DNA of 64,000 nucleotides, taken from contig JAQOOI010000022.1 of assembly GCA_028554645.1 (NCBI GenBank), positions 1,674,001 through 1,738,000 of the forward strand. Reading direction: 5' to 3'. This document shows, piece by piece, positions 12,580-21,240 of the stretch. The translations under genes and the position numbers were made by a program. The notes under the pieces are model-generated. The model was not told the DNA's origin, did not search any database, and worked only from the letters and a program-made list of their open reading frames with translations. The number at the start of each line of letters is the position of its first letter. Position 1 is the stretch's first letter. Origin of the DNA: Omphalotus guepiniiformis (lineage: Eukaryota > Basidiomycota > Agaricomycetes > Agaricales > Omphalotaceae).

Positions 12580-13614
12580 TCAGAAGTAAACGACCTTTTT
12601 GGTTTGGGCAGGGGGATCTCCAAACGATTTGACGACGCCAGACTGAGCGCCGACCATGACGCCCATTTTACGGTGGGCTTTCTCGGCGCGCTTTTCATCC
12701 TGGTCAATCTCCCGCATTCTCCGTCCAATGATATGAAAGTCATCCTCGTCAGCACCGACATCCTGCTCCATGCCCATGATTGGCGCTAAAGAGTTGACGT
12801 CTGTAAAAGTAATTATTATCCCCGAATCAGAACGATTTATGTAGAGCAATTTACCCTTTTTCCTGATTCCGCAATCTTTCGCCAAGTGTGATGTGTCGCC
12901 ACAGAGCTTGCAGCACCCCCCGTTTGGGTATATTCCCTTTGATTTGTTTTGAGGGCATGCAGAGGCCAAGTGACCTTTCCCGTTGCATACGAAGCAGGAC
13001 GCATGTGGAAGTGCGTTCAAGGGATCTTCTGGTTTTTTACAACGTGACAGTGTATGTCGTGTAGAACCGCAACTATACAAGTAGTTTAATTCAATTTGCT
13101 GCGAAAGTAGGAGAAGAGAGTGTCTTACCGGTAGCAGATTCCAACTTGCTTAGACTCTGCCTTTGGGCAGTCCCTGGCCGAGTGGCCTTTTTCGCGACAG
13201 GCAAAACAGACAGTCTCAACATTCTTTTCTGCAATTCGTTTTAATCGTCTTCTTTCAGACAGTGATTCCTTGGTCACTAGATTGCGTTAGTTTTGGTGCA
13301 TAGCTTGAACACCATTGTAACACACCTTTCTTGAATTTCTTCTTTCGATCTTTCTTCTTCGCTGAGGCGTTTTCCGAGGTTTGTGGTACAGTCGAAGACT
13401 CGTTTACACCCTCGAGTGTGTTTTCCTTGGGTTGAGTGCCATTTCCGTCCCTTTTCGATTTGGGTGTCCTTTTTCTCTTCTTTTTGGGAGGTGCACTAGC
13501 AGTACCGTCAGCTGCTGAAGATTCCGCTAGTGGTTGGTGCACCTCTACAGAGCCTTGGTCTGTTTGAGAATCAAGATATGTACGCTTGCGACCAAAATTT
13601 GTTATGCGGGTCAT
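12580..13614 (-). CDS. CCHC zinc-knuckle protein, ZCCHC9-like
   Basis: This nuclear RNA-binding protein of about 300 residues starts MTRITNFGRKRTY. It has a very basic N-terminal region (PPKKKRKRTPKSKRD and KKKDRKKKFKK) that looks like nuclear or nucleolar localisation signals. It is followed by four C-x2-C-x4-H-x4-C knuckles: CFACREKGHSARDC, CYRCGSTRHTLSRC (split by an intron), CFVCNGKGHLASAC and CKLCGDTSHLAKDC. The conserved C-terminal helix GRRMREIDQDEKRAEKAHRK and the end KKVVYF match ZCCHC9-type proteins, which are linked to rRNA processing and snoRNA-associated complexes in other eukaryotes. The knuckles are seen directly; the ribosome-biogenesis role is family knowledge. Three introns are apparent. 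It is convergent with RAV1, with 20 bp between stop codons, so the two 3' UTRs must overlap. Confidence 0.85.
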
Positions 13615-13757
13615 GGAAGTGAGGTTATGGGAAATTGTGCCGGGTCATTTTGCCGGTAGAGAATTCCTTGAAAAAGCACATAAAATATACATATAGTAGG
13701 TATCAAAAAGTACATGTAAAATATCTTGTCCATTATTGTACTCGTCCTTGAACCAAA

Positions 13758-14565
13758 TTAGAATCCACCACCACCAAATCCGTCGTCAAATCCTCCACCA
13801 TCAAACCCTCCGCCATCAAAGCCCCCATCGAGTAATTCTCCTAACAGCAAGCCACCCGCAACACCACCCAGTAATGGCAGTGCCAAGCCGCCTCCTCCAA
13901 AACCGCCACCTGTTCTTTGCGCTTGAGGGGCATATTGAGTATTGCCGTAACCATAACCATATTGGGGATGACCGTATCGCTGCTGATTAGCGATGGCTTG
14001 TTGTTGAGCGTATTGAGCGTAAGCCTGCTGCTGAGCCAACCGCTGCTGACGTCTCTGCTCTTGCAGCTGGGGGAACATTTAGATCTTGTTTGCAGTATAT
14101 AAGGTGAACATACTTGAGCCATGCGTATCTTCTCGGCTTCTCGTTCCTCTTTGGTTCCTATGGCTTTATCTTTGAGTTTGCCAAAGAAGCCTCTCTTCTG
14201 TCGCTGTGAAGCGGACATAGAGGAGCTGCTGGACTGAGAGGTGCTGGGGGCGGTACTGGAACCAGCTTGGCCATCATATGAATGGCGTCGTTCCTTCTCG
14301 CTCGAAGGCGGTTGGGGTTTTCCCATACTCGAAACGGGGCGTACTTTCTCTCGAGCGTCTGGATGCTCATTCAAGTACTGCTCATCATCATATGGGTGAG
14401 TCCAGATCGAACGAGGTGGGTTTGCCCTGGTATCTACCTAAAGATGTGTGAGTGATAGCATACATATGAAGAAATTTGGGAACGCACGTAGTATGGGTGT
14501 CCGGATTCATGCGTTTGTTTGACCCAACCGTATGGAAGAGGAAGATCGTTGACGTTGGAAGACAT
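13758..14565 (-). CDS. WW-domain protein with Q/G-rich tail and glycine zipper
   Basis: The protein of about 230 residues starts MSSNVNDLPLPYGWVKQTHE and has one WW domain at about residues 8-40: W in YGWVKQ, the aromatic pair in HPYYVDTRA, and the second conserved W in PRSIWTHPYDD. An intron splits the domain after HPYY. WW domains bind proline-rich ligands. A serine-rich linker follows, then a charged segment (KRGFFGKLKDKAIGTKEERE) and a glutamine/alanine-rich stretch (QQAYAQYAQQQAIANQQ). The end is glycine-rich, with a GxxxG-type zipper LPLLGGVAGGLLLGELLDGG, and repeats of GGFDGGGFD. Similar WW plus glycine-zipper architectures occur in many basidiomycetes without an assigned function. The C-terminal hydrophobic glycine stretch could insert in or associate with membranes. 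The start is set by the frame of the WW domain and the ATG at 14565. Confidence 0.8.
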
Positions 14566-15502
14566 GATGAAGGTAAGAGAGTAAACTGTAAGTATTGAAA
14601 GCTGTAGAATGATGACTTACATGATCACCTGCTTTAGGGGTCGGTCTCCACAGAGTCATTCACGTGATTTGTAAGCTGACTCAGCATCGTGAACTCTTCG
14701 TTCTTGATTTCCTCACTTCCAGCTCAGGGAAGCACTGTATTCATGGCCCGTAGATAAGTTGCTTGTTGGCGATGAGAAAGAAATATATATAAAGCCGATA
14801 GGCCATTTAATCACCCATTTCGGCGGAGTACGGGCCTGAATGCCCCTTGAGAGGAAGATTAAACTGTGCAGGTGGCCGCCAAGAAGCAGCAATCTGGTTT
14901 CCATCTTGTGGCGTGCTGAAGGTGTTATCATGATTTATATTTTTCTTAATCAGATTTTTTATTGCGAAGAACATTTCAAAATCAGATTTGCATCCGTCTT
15001 ACCCTTTGCCTCCGCCCTGATATACATACAATGTATTCTTCCAAGAAAGTGTCAATGGATACCTAATCTGAACGCCTCATGGGACTTGCCAGAAAGCGAG
15101 CTACGATCAAAGAAGAGAGGCTCCAGGAAAGGTGAAGGGGCAACACTGAATACGCAGTTAGCGCCGCTGGAACGATGCCATACCCCGTAAGGCATAGTGA
15201 GATTGTTGGCGAAGACGGATGCCACGCATAGGGTGCACACGTCGTTGCCTTGCCGTTGTTGAAGATGACTTTTGTAGGAGAGAGAGGGAGAGAGAAAGCT
15301 AGCATACACAAGAGAAATAAGGAATGAAAAAGAGAAAAGATAGAGAGAAAGATATTTAATTTTGATTATAATACACAAGATAGAAGTTGTGGGTCCGTGT
15401 TTATTCAGTTGGGTCATATGAGAGAAGCGTGGCTTGCTCAAGTCTCTTTCTGAAAACTCACTTCACCCCGCGTACTCCTGCCTCTTCTCCTTTTTCTTTT
15501 CA
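14566..15502. promoter_or_regulatory. long divergent intergenic region with TCACGTGA and purine/pyrimidine tracts
   Basis: This 0.94-kb gap separates the starts of the WW-domain gene (leftward) and the zinc-cluster gene (rightward). A perfect palindrome TCACGTGA lies at 14660-14667, about 95 bp upstream of the WW gene. A strongly purine-rich stretch runs from about 15274 to 15356, and a pyrimidine-rich leader occupies about 15471-15500 directly before the zinc-cluster start. Open frames here are short and low-complexity and I do not call genes from them. Confidence 0.5.
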
Positions 15503-17070
15503 AATGCTCGACCAAGACAGAAGATCTAGTCAGGATATTCGAGACAGTTCTCTTGACTATCCTCATTCCTATTCATCCTCTTCAAATCTTCAGACGCGTC
15601 CTTTTATTTATTCTGTTCGTTTTCTTATTCCTCTTACTTTACTTCGCTTTCCTCAATCTTCTTCTAGGACAAACACCACTCGTCTTCTGCTTTGTCTCCA
15701 TTTGCTCAGTTCTTGAAGGAGGATGACGAGCGTTTTTTCGCTACCTTTCCTGACGCAGCAAGAGCTGCTCAACAGCAGCAGCATCAGTGGTCTCAGCAGA
15801 CTCTCGGGAGTGCCTATGGAGATTTTTACATGTCTACTGCCTTTCTTCCTTACGACGGCAGCAGGTCGTTTGCTTCTTCTTCCATGTCCGAACCTCCACC
15901 AACTGTCATTGATGCACCCTACACGCACGATGCGGCCTACTCCAATGATACTGTGCCCTGCACGTATCCACTTGATGTGCGGTCGATGCCTCCCTATGCT
16001 TACACGAACCACGTCTCGCCAGACGCAGTGTCGAGCCATGACTTCAGCGCTGCGTTTTACGGCCCGATGCAGAACCAGATGGTACGTTCTCATATCGTTT
16101 CTTCTCGCTCCAGACGCTCAACTTATCAATGCAGGCTCAGATAAGCATCGATAATACTAATCCTCGTCCAGACCATCAATTTCAAGAGTCTTCCCCCATA
16201 TCCCCCGTTCATTCCTCTGTCCAATTCTTGTCGCCCGTCCATCCCATTGGGAACGACCCGCCACCTATGGACTATTTACCAAGCCCTGAATCTACCGATA
16301 CCGTCTATTCACCTCTTGACGAAGGTCATCAACTATACCCTGTTTCTCCAGAGTATATGACCTCTGCATCTCCCGAGACACCCACTCTCCCCCCATATCC
16401 TATCGTACCCTCTTCCGGCTCTCCCGACCCATTGATGCCATCGCGAGAACTTTCTCTGACCAGTCAGTCAATACCCGACTCCGAGCCGTCACCGTCGGAA
16501 CCTCCGGATGTTCTTGGGGAATCGTCTTCTTCCCCTGAAGGAACTCACCCCAAAATTCCAATTAGACGTCGGCGACCTCGTAATCGCCCCACCGACTTTT
16601 CAGGCGCTTCCACCTCGGATGGTCGCAGTTATATGTACAAGATTCCTTTGCAGAAACCTGCAACCTCCCCGGCGCCCAAACCGCCGAAACCGCGCGCTAC
16701 TGCCGCACCGGGCGAGAAGAAGAGTTTAGCCTTAGCGTGTTTCTTTTGTCGGTAAGTAATCGATGCTGATACATGCGGGGGATCCTGGCCTAACGTCTCG
16801 CATCCAGTGGCCGTAAGATCGCCTGCGGCCCGCAAGACCCGAGTAGCCCTGATCGTACTTGCAAGTAAGTCTTTCCTCTTGGGTGATTTTTCTTGTGTCT
16901 TTATACTAACTTTCCAATTAACAAGCCAATGTCATCGACGTTCACTTAAATGTGAATACCCGACTGAGAGTCGGCGTGGAATGCGTAAACGCAAATCAAA
17001 TATTCCATCCGATTCAGACTTTGAGGCTCATGGGCCCAAGGTACCAATACCAAGTGTGTCGAAAGACTGA
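15503..17070 (+). CDS. Zn(II)2Cys6 zinc-cluster protein with C-terminal cluster
   Basis: This is a probable fungal transcription regulator of about 410 residues. The first 330 residues are low-complexity and rich in Ser, Pro, Tyr and Gln (for example ARAAQQQQHQWSQQ), typical of disordered activation regions. A basic stretch (IPIRRRRPRNRP) precedes the cluster. Near the C-terminus is a complete binuclear cluster with spacing C-x2-C-x6-C-x11-C-x2-C-x6-C: ACFFCRGRKIACG, then TC, two residues, C and RRSLKCEYP. Two introns interrupt it and both keep the frame. After the cluster come only a basic KRKS patch and a short tail, so no middle-homology domain is present. Exon 1 ends with a GTTCGT donor in phase 0 and exon 2 begins DKHHSSSALSPFAQF. 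C-terminal clusters are unusual compared with the N-terminal placement of Gal4-type factors. Confidence 0.8.
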
Positions 17071-17359
17071 ACGAACAGTCTTATCTCTTTCTCCCCTTAT
17101 CTTCTTCCCTAGGGGTCTGTTCAAAGTGGCCGAGTATGTTATGCTATCTGGTAGATCCTTATATTTGCTTTTGATCCTTATTTTCTTGTCTTTTGAACTA
17201 CGAAGTGTATTTTTTTCCCTCCCCCCCTTTCTATTGTCATTCACTGATTTCTTTAAACTGGAATGCTTTGTTATTATAACTAATAACATGTCCGTAAATA
17301 TATCAATACTTATATATGACTAATTTTAGTACACATATGATGATTCTTCGCTACTTATC

Positions 17360-19470
17360 TCATGAAGGTCCGGGTAGAGGATCGACCCAAGTTCCATTAG
17401 GCCAGAGCGTTGCAGGCATGGTAAAATCTCCCGTATTACCTCCAGAGGTAAGCTTAAGCAATATTAGCCTTTGTCAGCATTACAAGATACTGATGAAAAC
17501 TCACAGCGAGCCTGAAGAAATGTGGCAGTGAGGCGTTGAAAGCAGCCAAAGAGAAATTTAGAGCAGTCCCAACGTATCTCTCCACATCATCCACGAGTAA
17601 AGCAAAACCGTCCCAACCGTCCGGGAGCACGTCCCATAGGATAGTCTGGTTTATGAACGGTATTGACGCGTTATAGTTAGTAGAATTTGTCAAGAACGTA
17701 GGAAGAGCCGATCCCAGCGGGGCATCTTGTACCAGCTGCAAGCAGTAGGTCAGCTCGTGCAACCTTTCCCAAATATATATACGCAGAAGAGAGAACACTC
17801 AGGTCGGAAGGTGTCTGTAATATAGAGTCGAGTCCAAAAGCAGCAGCGCCATTCAAAAACATTCCCAAGAGGAAACCTTGGTATACGGCCGACTCTCTAG
17901 TGGGGAACCCGGTACCTGGCATCAAAGCCATCGAGATAATATAATGGTGAATGCGCAGCACCAAGCCTGGTAGCTGTGATAGTACAACCGCCACCAACGC
18001 TCCAGCCACATACCATCCCAAATAGTACGGCAGCCATCCAGTCTTTCGTATGACTCGGATCTGGTTAATGACCATGGCAGCCAAGATAAGCACGATGATC
18101 ACCAGAGCAGTTATAGCACCTCTTTGTTTGTTAATATCAGCCGCGGTCAGACGGTCGATTGGGATCTTGTCAGTGGTAATATTGGTGAGAACGCCGGCCC
18201 AGTATGGTGCCAAGTACCATACAGCAGCTTCGATGGGTGCCTTGGAAAAAGCAGGGAGGGTAAATCGAAAGGCAAGACGCCAGAAAGCATAAGCGATGAA
18301 CAATACGGGTAGAAAGGTACCGAAAGCAGTATCTAAAGGAGGAGGAGAAGATTGGGGTTGCGAAAACAGAGCGACGTGCCAATAGCCGATACAAACCAGA
18401 CACCAATACAGGACTATTGGCTTGGGTCGTAACACAAAGAACAGGAGGCAGGTAATCAAGATGTTGAAAGCGAGAGCGGCGTTGCGATTGTCTGCGCAAC
18501 TGGATAAGGAGGTGTGATCTTGAAATTGCCATGAGAGAGGAAACACGGTAGGGAAACCAATTGATGTGAGCCCGTGTCCAGAAAAAGGTAAGAAGTCGGT
18601 AAAGTTGCCGATGAGATTCAGCGTTGCGCAACCACCCTTTGAATCGCTGATGAGACCGCTAAGGTAGAAATAGAACGTGAGGTCGTTCTTTATATAGACA
18701 TGAGGGTGAGGCGACTACTCACGCTTGCACAGCAGCTGCGCAAATGAAGGTGTCTCCTCGATAAGTCCTGTTCGGGTCCCCACCACCAACAATGAGAGGA
18801 ACTTCAGTGACTTGTTCATCTCCAATTGTACGCGGATTCTGCAAGACTACACTTGAGCACTGAGCAGGACAGCGAAAGTCAAAAGTTGTGTCGTTGAAGG
18901 GAGTACAACCGTCTCCATCGAGGCCACAGCCATTATTGGCAACCCAGTACACGGAAGTACAGGTGATGAACGACGATGGAGGGGTTAGAAATGATTGGGC
19001 TCTCGAAAAAAAGGCAAAGCCTATGATGTATGCGGCAACTAGAATAACGAATAACCATGAATTCGTGAGAGGTCTGGTGAATCTGAGGAGAGTGGATTCT
19101 ATTGGAAGTACAATATTTACACCGCGAATACGCAGGTCGATATCAAGAAGTGGTCTAGGGTCTGCATGGCACTGTCAGTACTGAAGAAACTGGAAGAAAT
19201 CATAAGCTGTTGCGCACCTGGAAGATCTACCTTTGGCTTGGGACCAGCCCAGTATTTGAGAAATCGAGAAGCCTTGACATAGAGTCTGGGATATCGTCTT
19301 GCAACACATCTTTGAGCACGAAGAGACCAAGATGGATGCGGCGTTGATGACTCAGGGTCGCTAACAGCCGGAAGCCCATGGAGCTCGAGCTCGAGAGCCG
19401 ATTTTGGCTCTGCAGACAACGACTGACTAGCAGAATTTTGCGTGCTTGACCCAGTGAAACTGGCTTCCAT
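17360..19470 (-). CDS. LCCL-domain multi-pass membrane protein
   Basis: The protein of about 590 residues starts MEASFTGSSTQNSASQ and has a basic cytoplasmic segment (RRYPRLYVKASRFLKYW). A first membrane helix follows (SWLFVILVAAYIIGFAFF), then an extracytoplasmic LCCL domain with its cysteine pattern: NNGCGLDGDGCTPF, FDFRCPAQCSS, TFICAAAVQA and GGCATLNLIG. Two cysteine-free strands (VPLIVGGGDPNRTYRGD) match the LCCL core. At least seven further hydrophobic helices come next, including NILITCLLFFVLRPKPIVLY, ITALVIIVLILAAMVI and YVAGALVAVVLSQLPGLVL. The end contains several NxS/T sites, and the last exon after a short intron reads PATLWPNGTWVDPLPGPS. LCCL domains bind lipopolysaccharide or lipids in animals; fungal members of this membrane type have no established function. 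The annotation rests on the LCCL cysteines and hydropathy. Confidence 0.82.
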
Positions 19471-19580
19471 AGTCGTGGTCAACGTTGCGCCTGAGAATTA
19501 CGTCGATATACATCATTTTACAGGTTACATCTGCGCAGTACTTATGATTACACAAGATTACTTATTTACTAATTTCTCGG

Positions 19581-20314
19581 CTACTCCTTCCCTTCTGTGA
19601 AACGTCAAATTGAATTTGAATACAAATTTGATTACGAATTTGAAGGATTATCAGTGCGACTTACGGTAATCGTAGACAAGACGGGCATGAATTTCTTCGC
19701 CTTGAGGGCCAGTGAAATGGAGATGTCTGGCGTATCGTCTCTCACCATTAATTTCTTCAATGCCCCAGATCTACTCATGTGAGGTTAAATGTTGCGAACG
19801 ATTGTAGTGAGATAAAAACGAACCTGATTTGCAACCCAGGACGTCCCGCTCCTGGCAGTGTCGCTGACGACAAAAGACTGCACGCAGCCCAACTCTACGG
19901 TGTCGGCTGTCCAACCCTGCTTTAGATAGTCGTCGTCTATCTCATCCAACTTGATTCTTCTCGATTTGCCTAGCACAGCACCAAAGATATGGTCTTCCTT
20001 GGGCCTTTCGGCCCAGTCGAGAACCCGTTCCTCTCGAGTTCCGGAGATACCTCCAGTCAATGTTTGATCAATGTCGATGCACTCGATACCACTCTCGTTC
20101 TTGTAATGTTTGATGTCAAGATAGAGAGTGGCGGCAGCAATAGCCTTTCGTTTAAGCCAACCAACACCCTGAAGACGAAGAATTTCGTCGGTAGAGTCGC
20201 TAAGGGTCTTGTTCTACGAAAATGTCATTCAACACCAAGTATGTCAATTGGGAGGCGTACCATGAAGAACTTGCCGCTAATGTCCAAAATATCAAAGTCT
20301 GAAGGAACGGACAT
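19581..20314 (-). CDS. conserved fungal small protein, unknown function (lipocalin-like?)
   Basis: This protein of about 190 residues has four exons. Exon 1 reads MSVPSDFDILDISGKFFM; the frame then continues NKTLSDSTDEILRLQGVGWL, KRKAIAAATLYLDIKHYKNE and GIECIDIDQTLTGGI. The third part contains WGIEEINGERRYARHLHFTG followed by ARLVYDY, and a tiny last exon adds QGKE before the stop at 19581. The pattern of ligand-barrel-like strands with alternating residues is what I associate with a widespread fungal family sometimes annotated as lipocalin-like. I recall relatives but cannot verify them here. No catalytic motif is visible. It lies head-to-tail with the LCCL gene, 110 bp upstream of that gene's start. 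The intron between exons 3 and 4 uses a GTTCGT donor. The upstream region carries three copies of TTCACATGT. Confidence 0.65.
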
Positions 20315-20375
20315 ACTGTAGAGTAAAACTGAACAGAGATCCGTTTATTGGCAGTATTTATGTCGTTATACCTGA

Positions 20376-20416
20376 TTCACATGTAGTAGAAGGTTTTCAC
20401 ATGTGAGTTCACATGT
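20376..20416. promoter_or_regulatory. three TTCACATGT repeats upstream of small conserved gene
   Basis: The nonamer TTCACATGT occurs three times, at 20376-20384, 20396-20404 and 20408-20416. The copies are 62-102 bp upstream of the leftward ATG at 20314. The middle copy extends to the palindrome CACATGTG, an E-box-type sequence that could bind a bHLH factor. The tRNA gene begins only 36 bp away on the other side. The repeat is directly visible; binding is inference. Confidence 0.5.
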
Positions 20417-20444
20417 TCCACTCCGGACCGCCTGGTTTGGAGAC

Positions 20445-20450
20445 AAAAAA
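20445..20450 (-). terminator. RNA polymerase III terminator (T6) of tRNA-Ile
   Basis: On the minus strand a run of six T follows one base after the mature 3' end of the tRNA, the standard Pol III termination signal. Confidence 0.8.
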
Positions 20451-20451
20451 G

Positions 20452-20540
20452 TGCTCCCTGGCGGATTTGAACCGCCGACCTTCGCATGAAGAATCAGGTA
20501 ACCCATAAGTACGACGCTTTAACCACTAAGCTAAGGGAGC
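20452..20540 (-). tRNA. tRNA-Ile(UAU) with 16-nt intron
   Basis: Read on the minus strand, the 7-bp acceptor stem GCTCCCT pairs with AGGGAGC and is followed by discriminator A. The D stem is GCTT/AAGC. The anticodon stem TCGTA pairs with TGCGA, and the T arm is GGCGG-TTCAAAT-CCGCC. The anticodon loop starts CT then TAT, giving anticodon UAU (isoleucine, codon AUA). Between loop position 37 and position 38 there is an insertion of about 16 nt in the canonical place for a nuclear tRNA intron, so the spliced tRNA is 73 nt before CCA addition. Both internal promoter boxes (TAGCTTAGTGGTT and GGTTCAAATCC) are recognisable. The isotype depends on the exact intron boundaries, which were placed by stem pairing. 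Confidence 0.88.
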
Positions 20541-20611
20541 TTCGGAAGCTCAATGAACAGTATCATTATATCTTCTTGTAGTCGTACATTGAGGTAATAT
20601 CTACAAAATGC

Positions 20612-21214
20612 TTATGGTTTAAATACAGTGATGACTTTCCAGATAGCATCTTTTCCCCTCTCCCATGCTTGAGGTCCTGTCGCTTCTACCCCACCAAACT
20701 CAACCAGTATACCATCTTTCGACCACTCGCACCAAATTCCAATTGAACCACTGCTCGGACCTGACCCACCTCCTTTACGATCAGGTTCTCCGAGACACTC
20801 CACAAATTCCTTTCCGGTCGTCTCGCGCGTAACGTCGAAGGAAGGAGGTCGAGACACGACCTTGCCATCCTTGTCCTTGATCTCTGAGGAAAGCTGCAGA
20901 GTGAGAGGCGACACTGGATGTGTCGTGAATGCAGTTTCAGCTTTCCTCTTGGAATGATCAACATCAGGTATATTGTAGAAATCGAGGCTGTCTAGGATCA
21001 AGCACTCTTCGTTGGGACTAGATCCCGTTTTTGGCGTGTAGCCTTGGATAGGTTTGAATAGTAGGCTCAGACCGAGCGGATAATAGTTGTAATAGACGAC
21101 ATCAGAATACACTTTTACTTCAGGAAGAACAGTAAGAGAAGAGAGATTGTGTATGTAGTCGAGCAGAGACTGAGAGGATGGCTTGAGGCCGAGGAGACGA
21201 GAGGGAGAGCCCAT
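20612..21214 (-). CDS. conserved fungal protein of unknown function (200 aa)
   Basis: This single-exon gene encodes 200 residues, beginning MGSPSRLLGLKPSSQSLLDY and ending VFKP. Visible segments are YSDVVYYNYYPLGLSLLFKP, CLILDSLDFYNI, GKEFVECLGEPDRKGGG and IGIWCEWSKDGILVEFGGVE followed by GPQAWERGKDAIWK. The last block looks like a conserved core with invariant W, G and D/E residues; I recall similar blocks in other fungal proteins but know no function. There is no signal peptide, membrane segment or known catalytic motif. It is divergent from the seipin gene, with only 26 bp between the two annotated ATGs. It is one of the few intronless genes in the window. Confidence 0.7.
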   Translation of the reverse strand: MGSPSRLLGLKPSSQSLLDYIHNLSSLTVLPEVKVYSDVVYYNYYPLGLSLLFKPIQGYTPKTGSSPNEECLILDSLDFYNIPDVDHSKRKAETAFTTHPVSPLTLQLSSEIKDKDGKVVSRPPSFDVTRETTGKEFVECLGEPDRKGGGSGPSSGSIGIWCEWSKDGILVEFGGVEATGPQAWERGKDAIWKVITVFKP

Positions 21215-21240
21215 GAAATGACGTCAGCACGTGACCTGAA
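21215..21240. promoter_or_regulatory. 26-bp divergent gap with TGACGTCA and CACGTG palindromes
   Basis: Between the ATG of the leftward 200-aa gene and the first ATG of seipin lie two classical palindromes. TGACGTCA (the CRE/ATF consensus for bZIP factors) is at 21219-21226 and CACGTG (E-box, bHLH factors) is at 21228-21233. Their position almost on the start codons suggests either very short leaders or that seipin starts downstream at 21322. Confidence 0.55.

Noticed and set aside
15052..15441. Leftward hydrophobic frame upstream of the zinc-cluster gene
   Set aside because: It is derived from A/T-rich and purine-rich tracts, lacks family features and overlaps a likely promoter.
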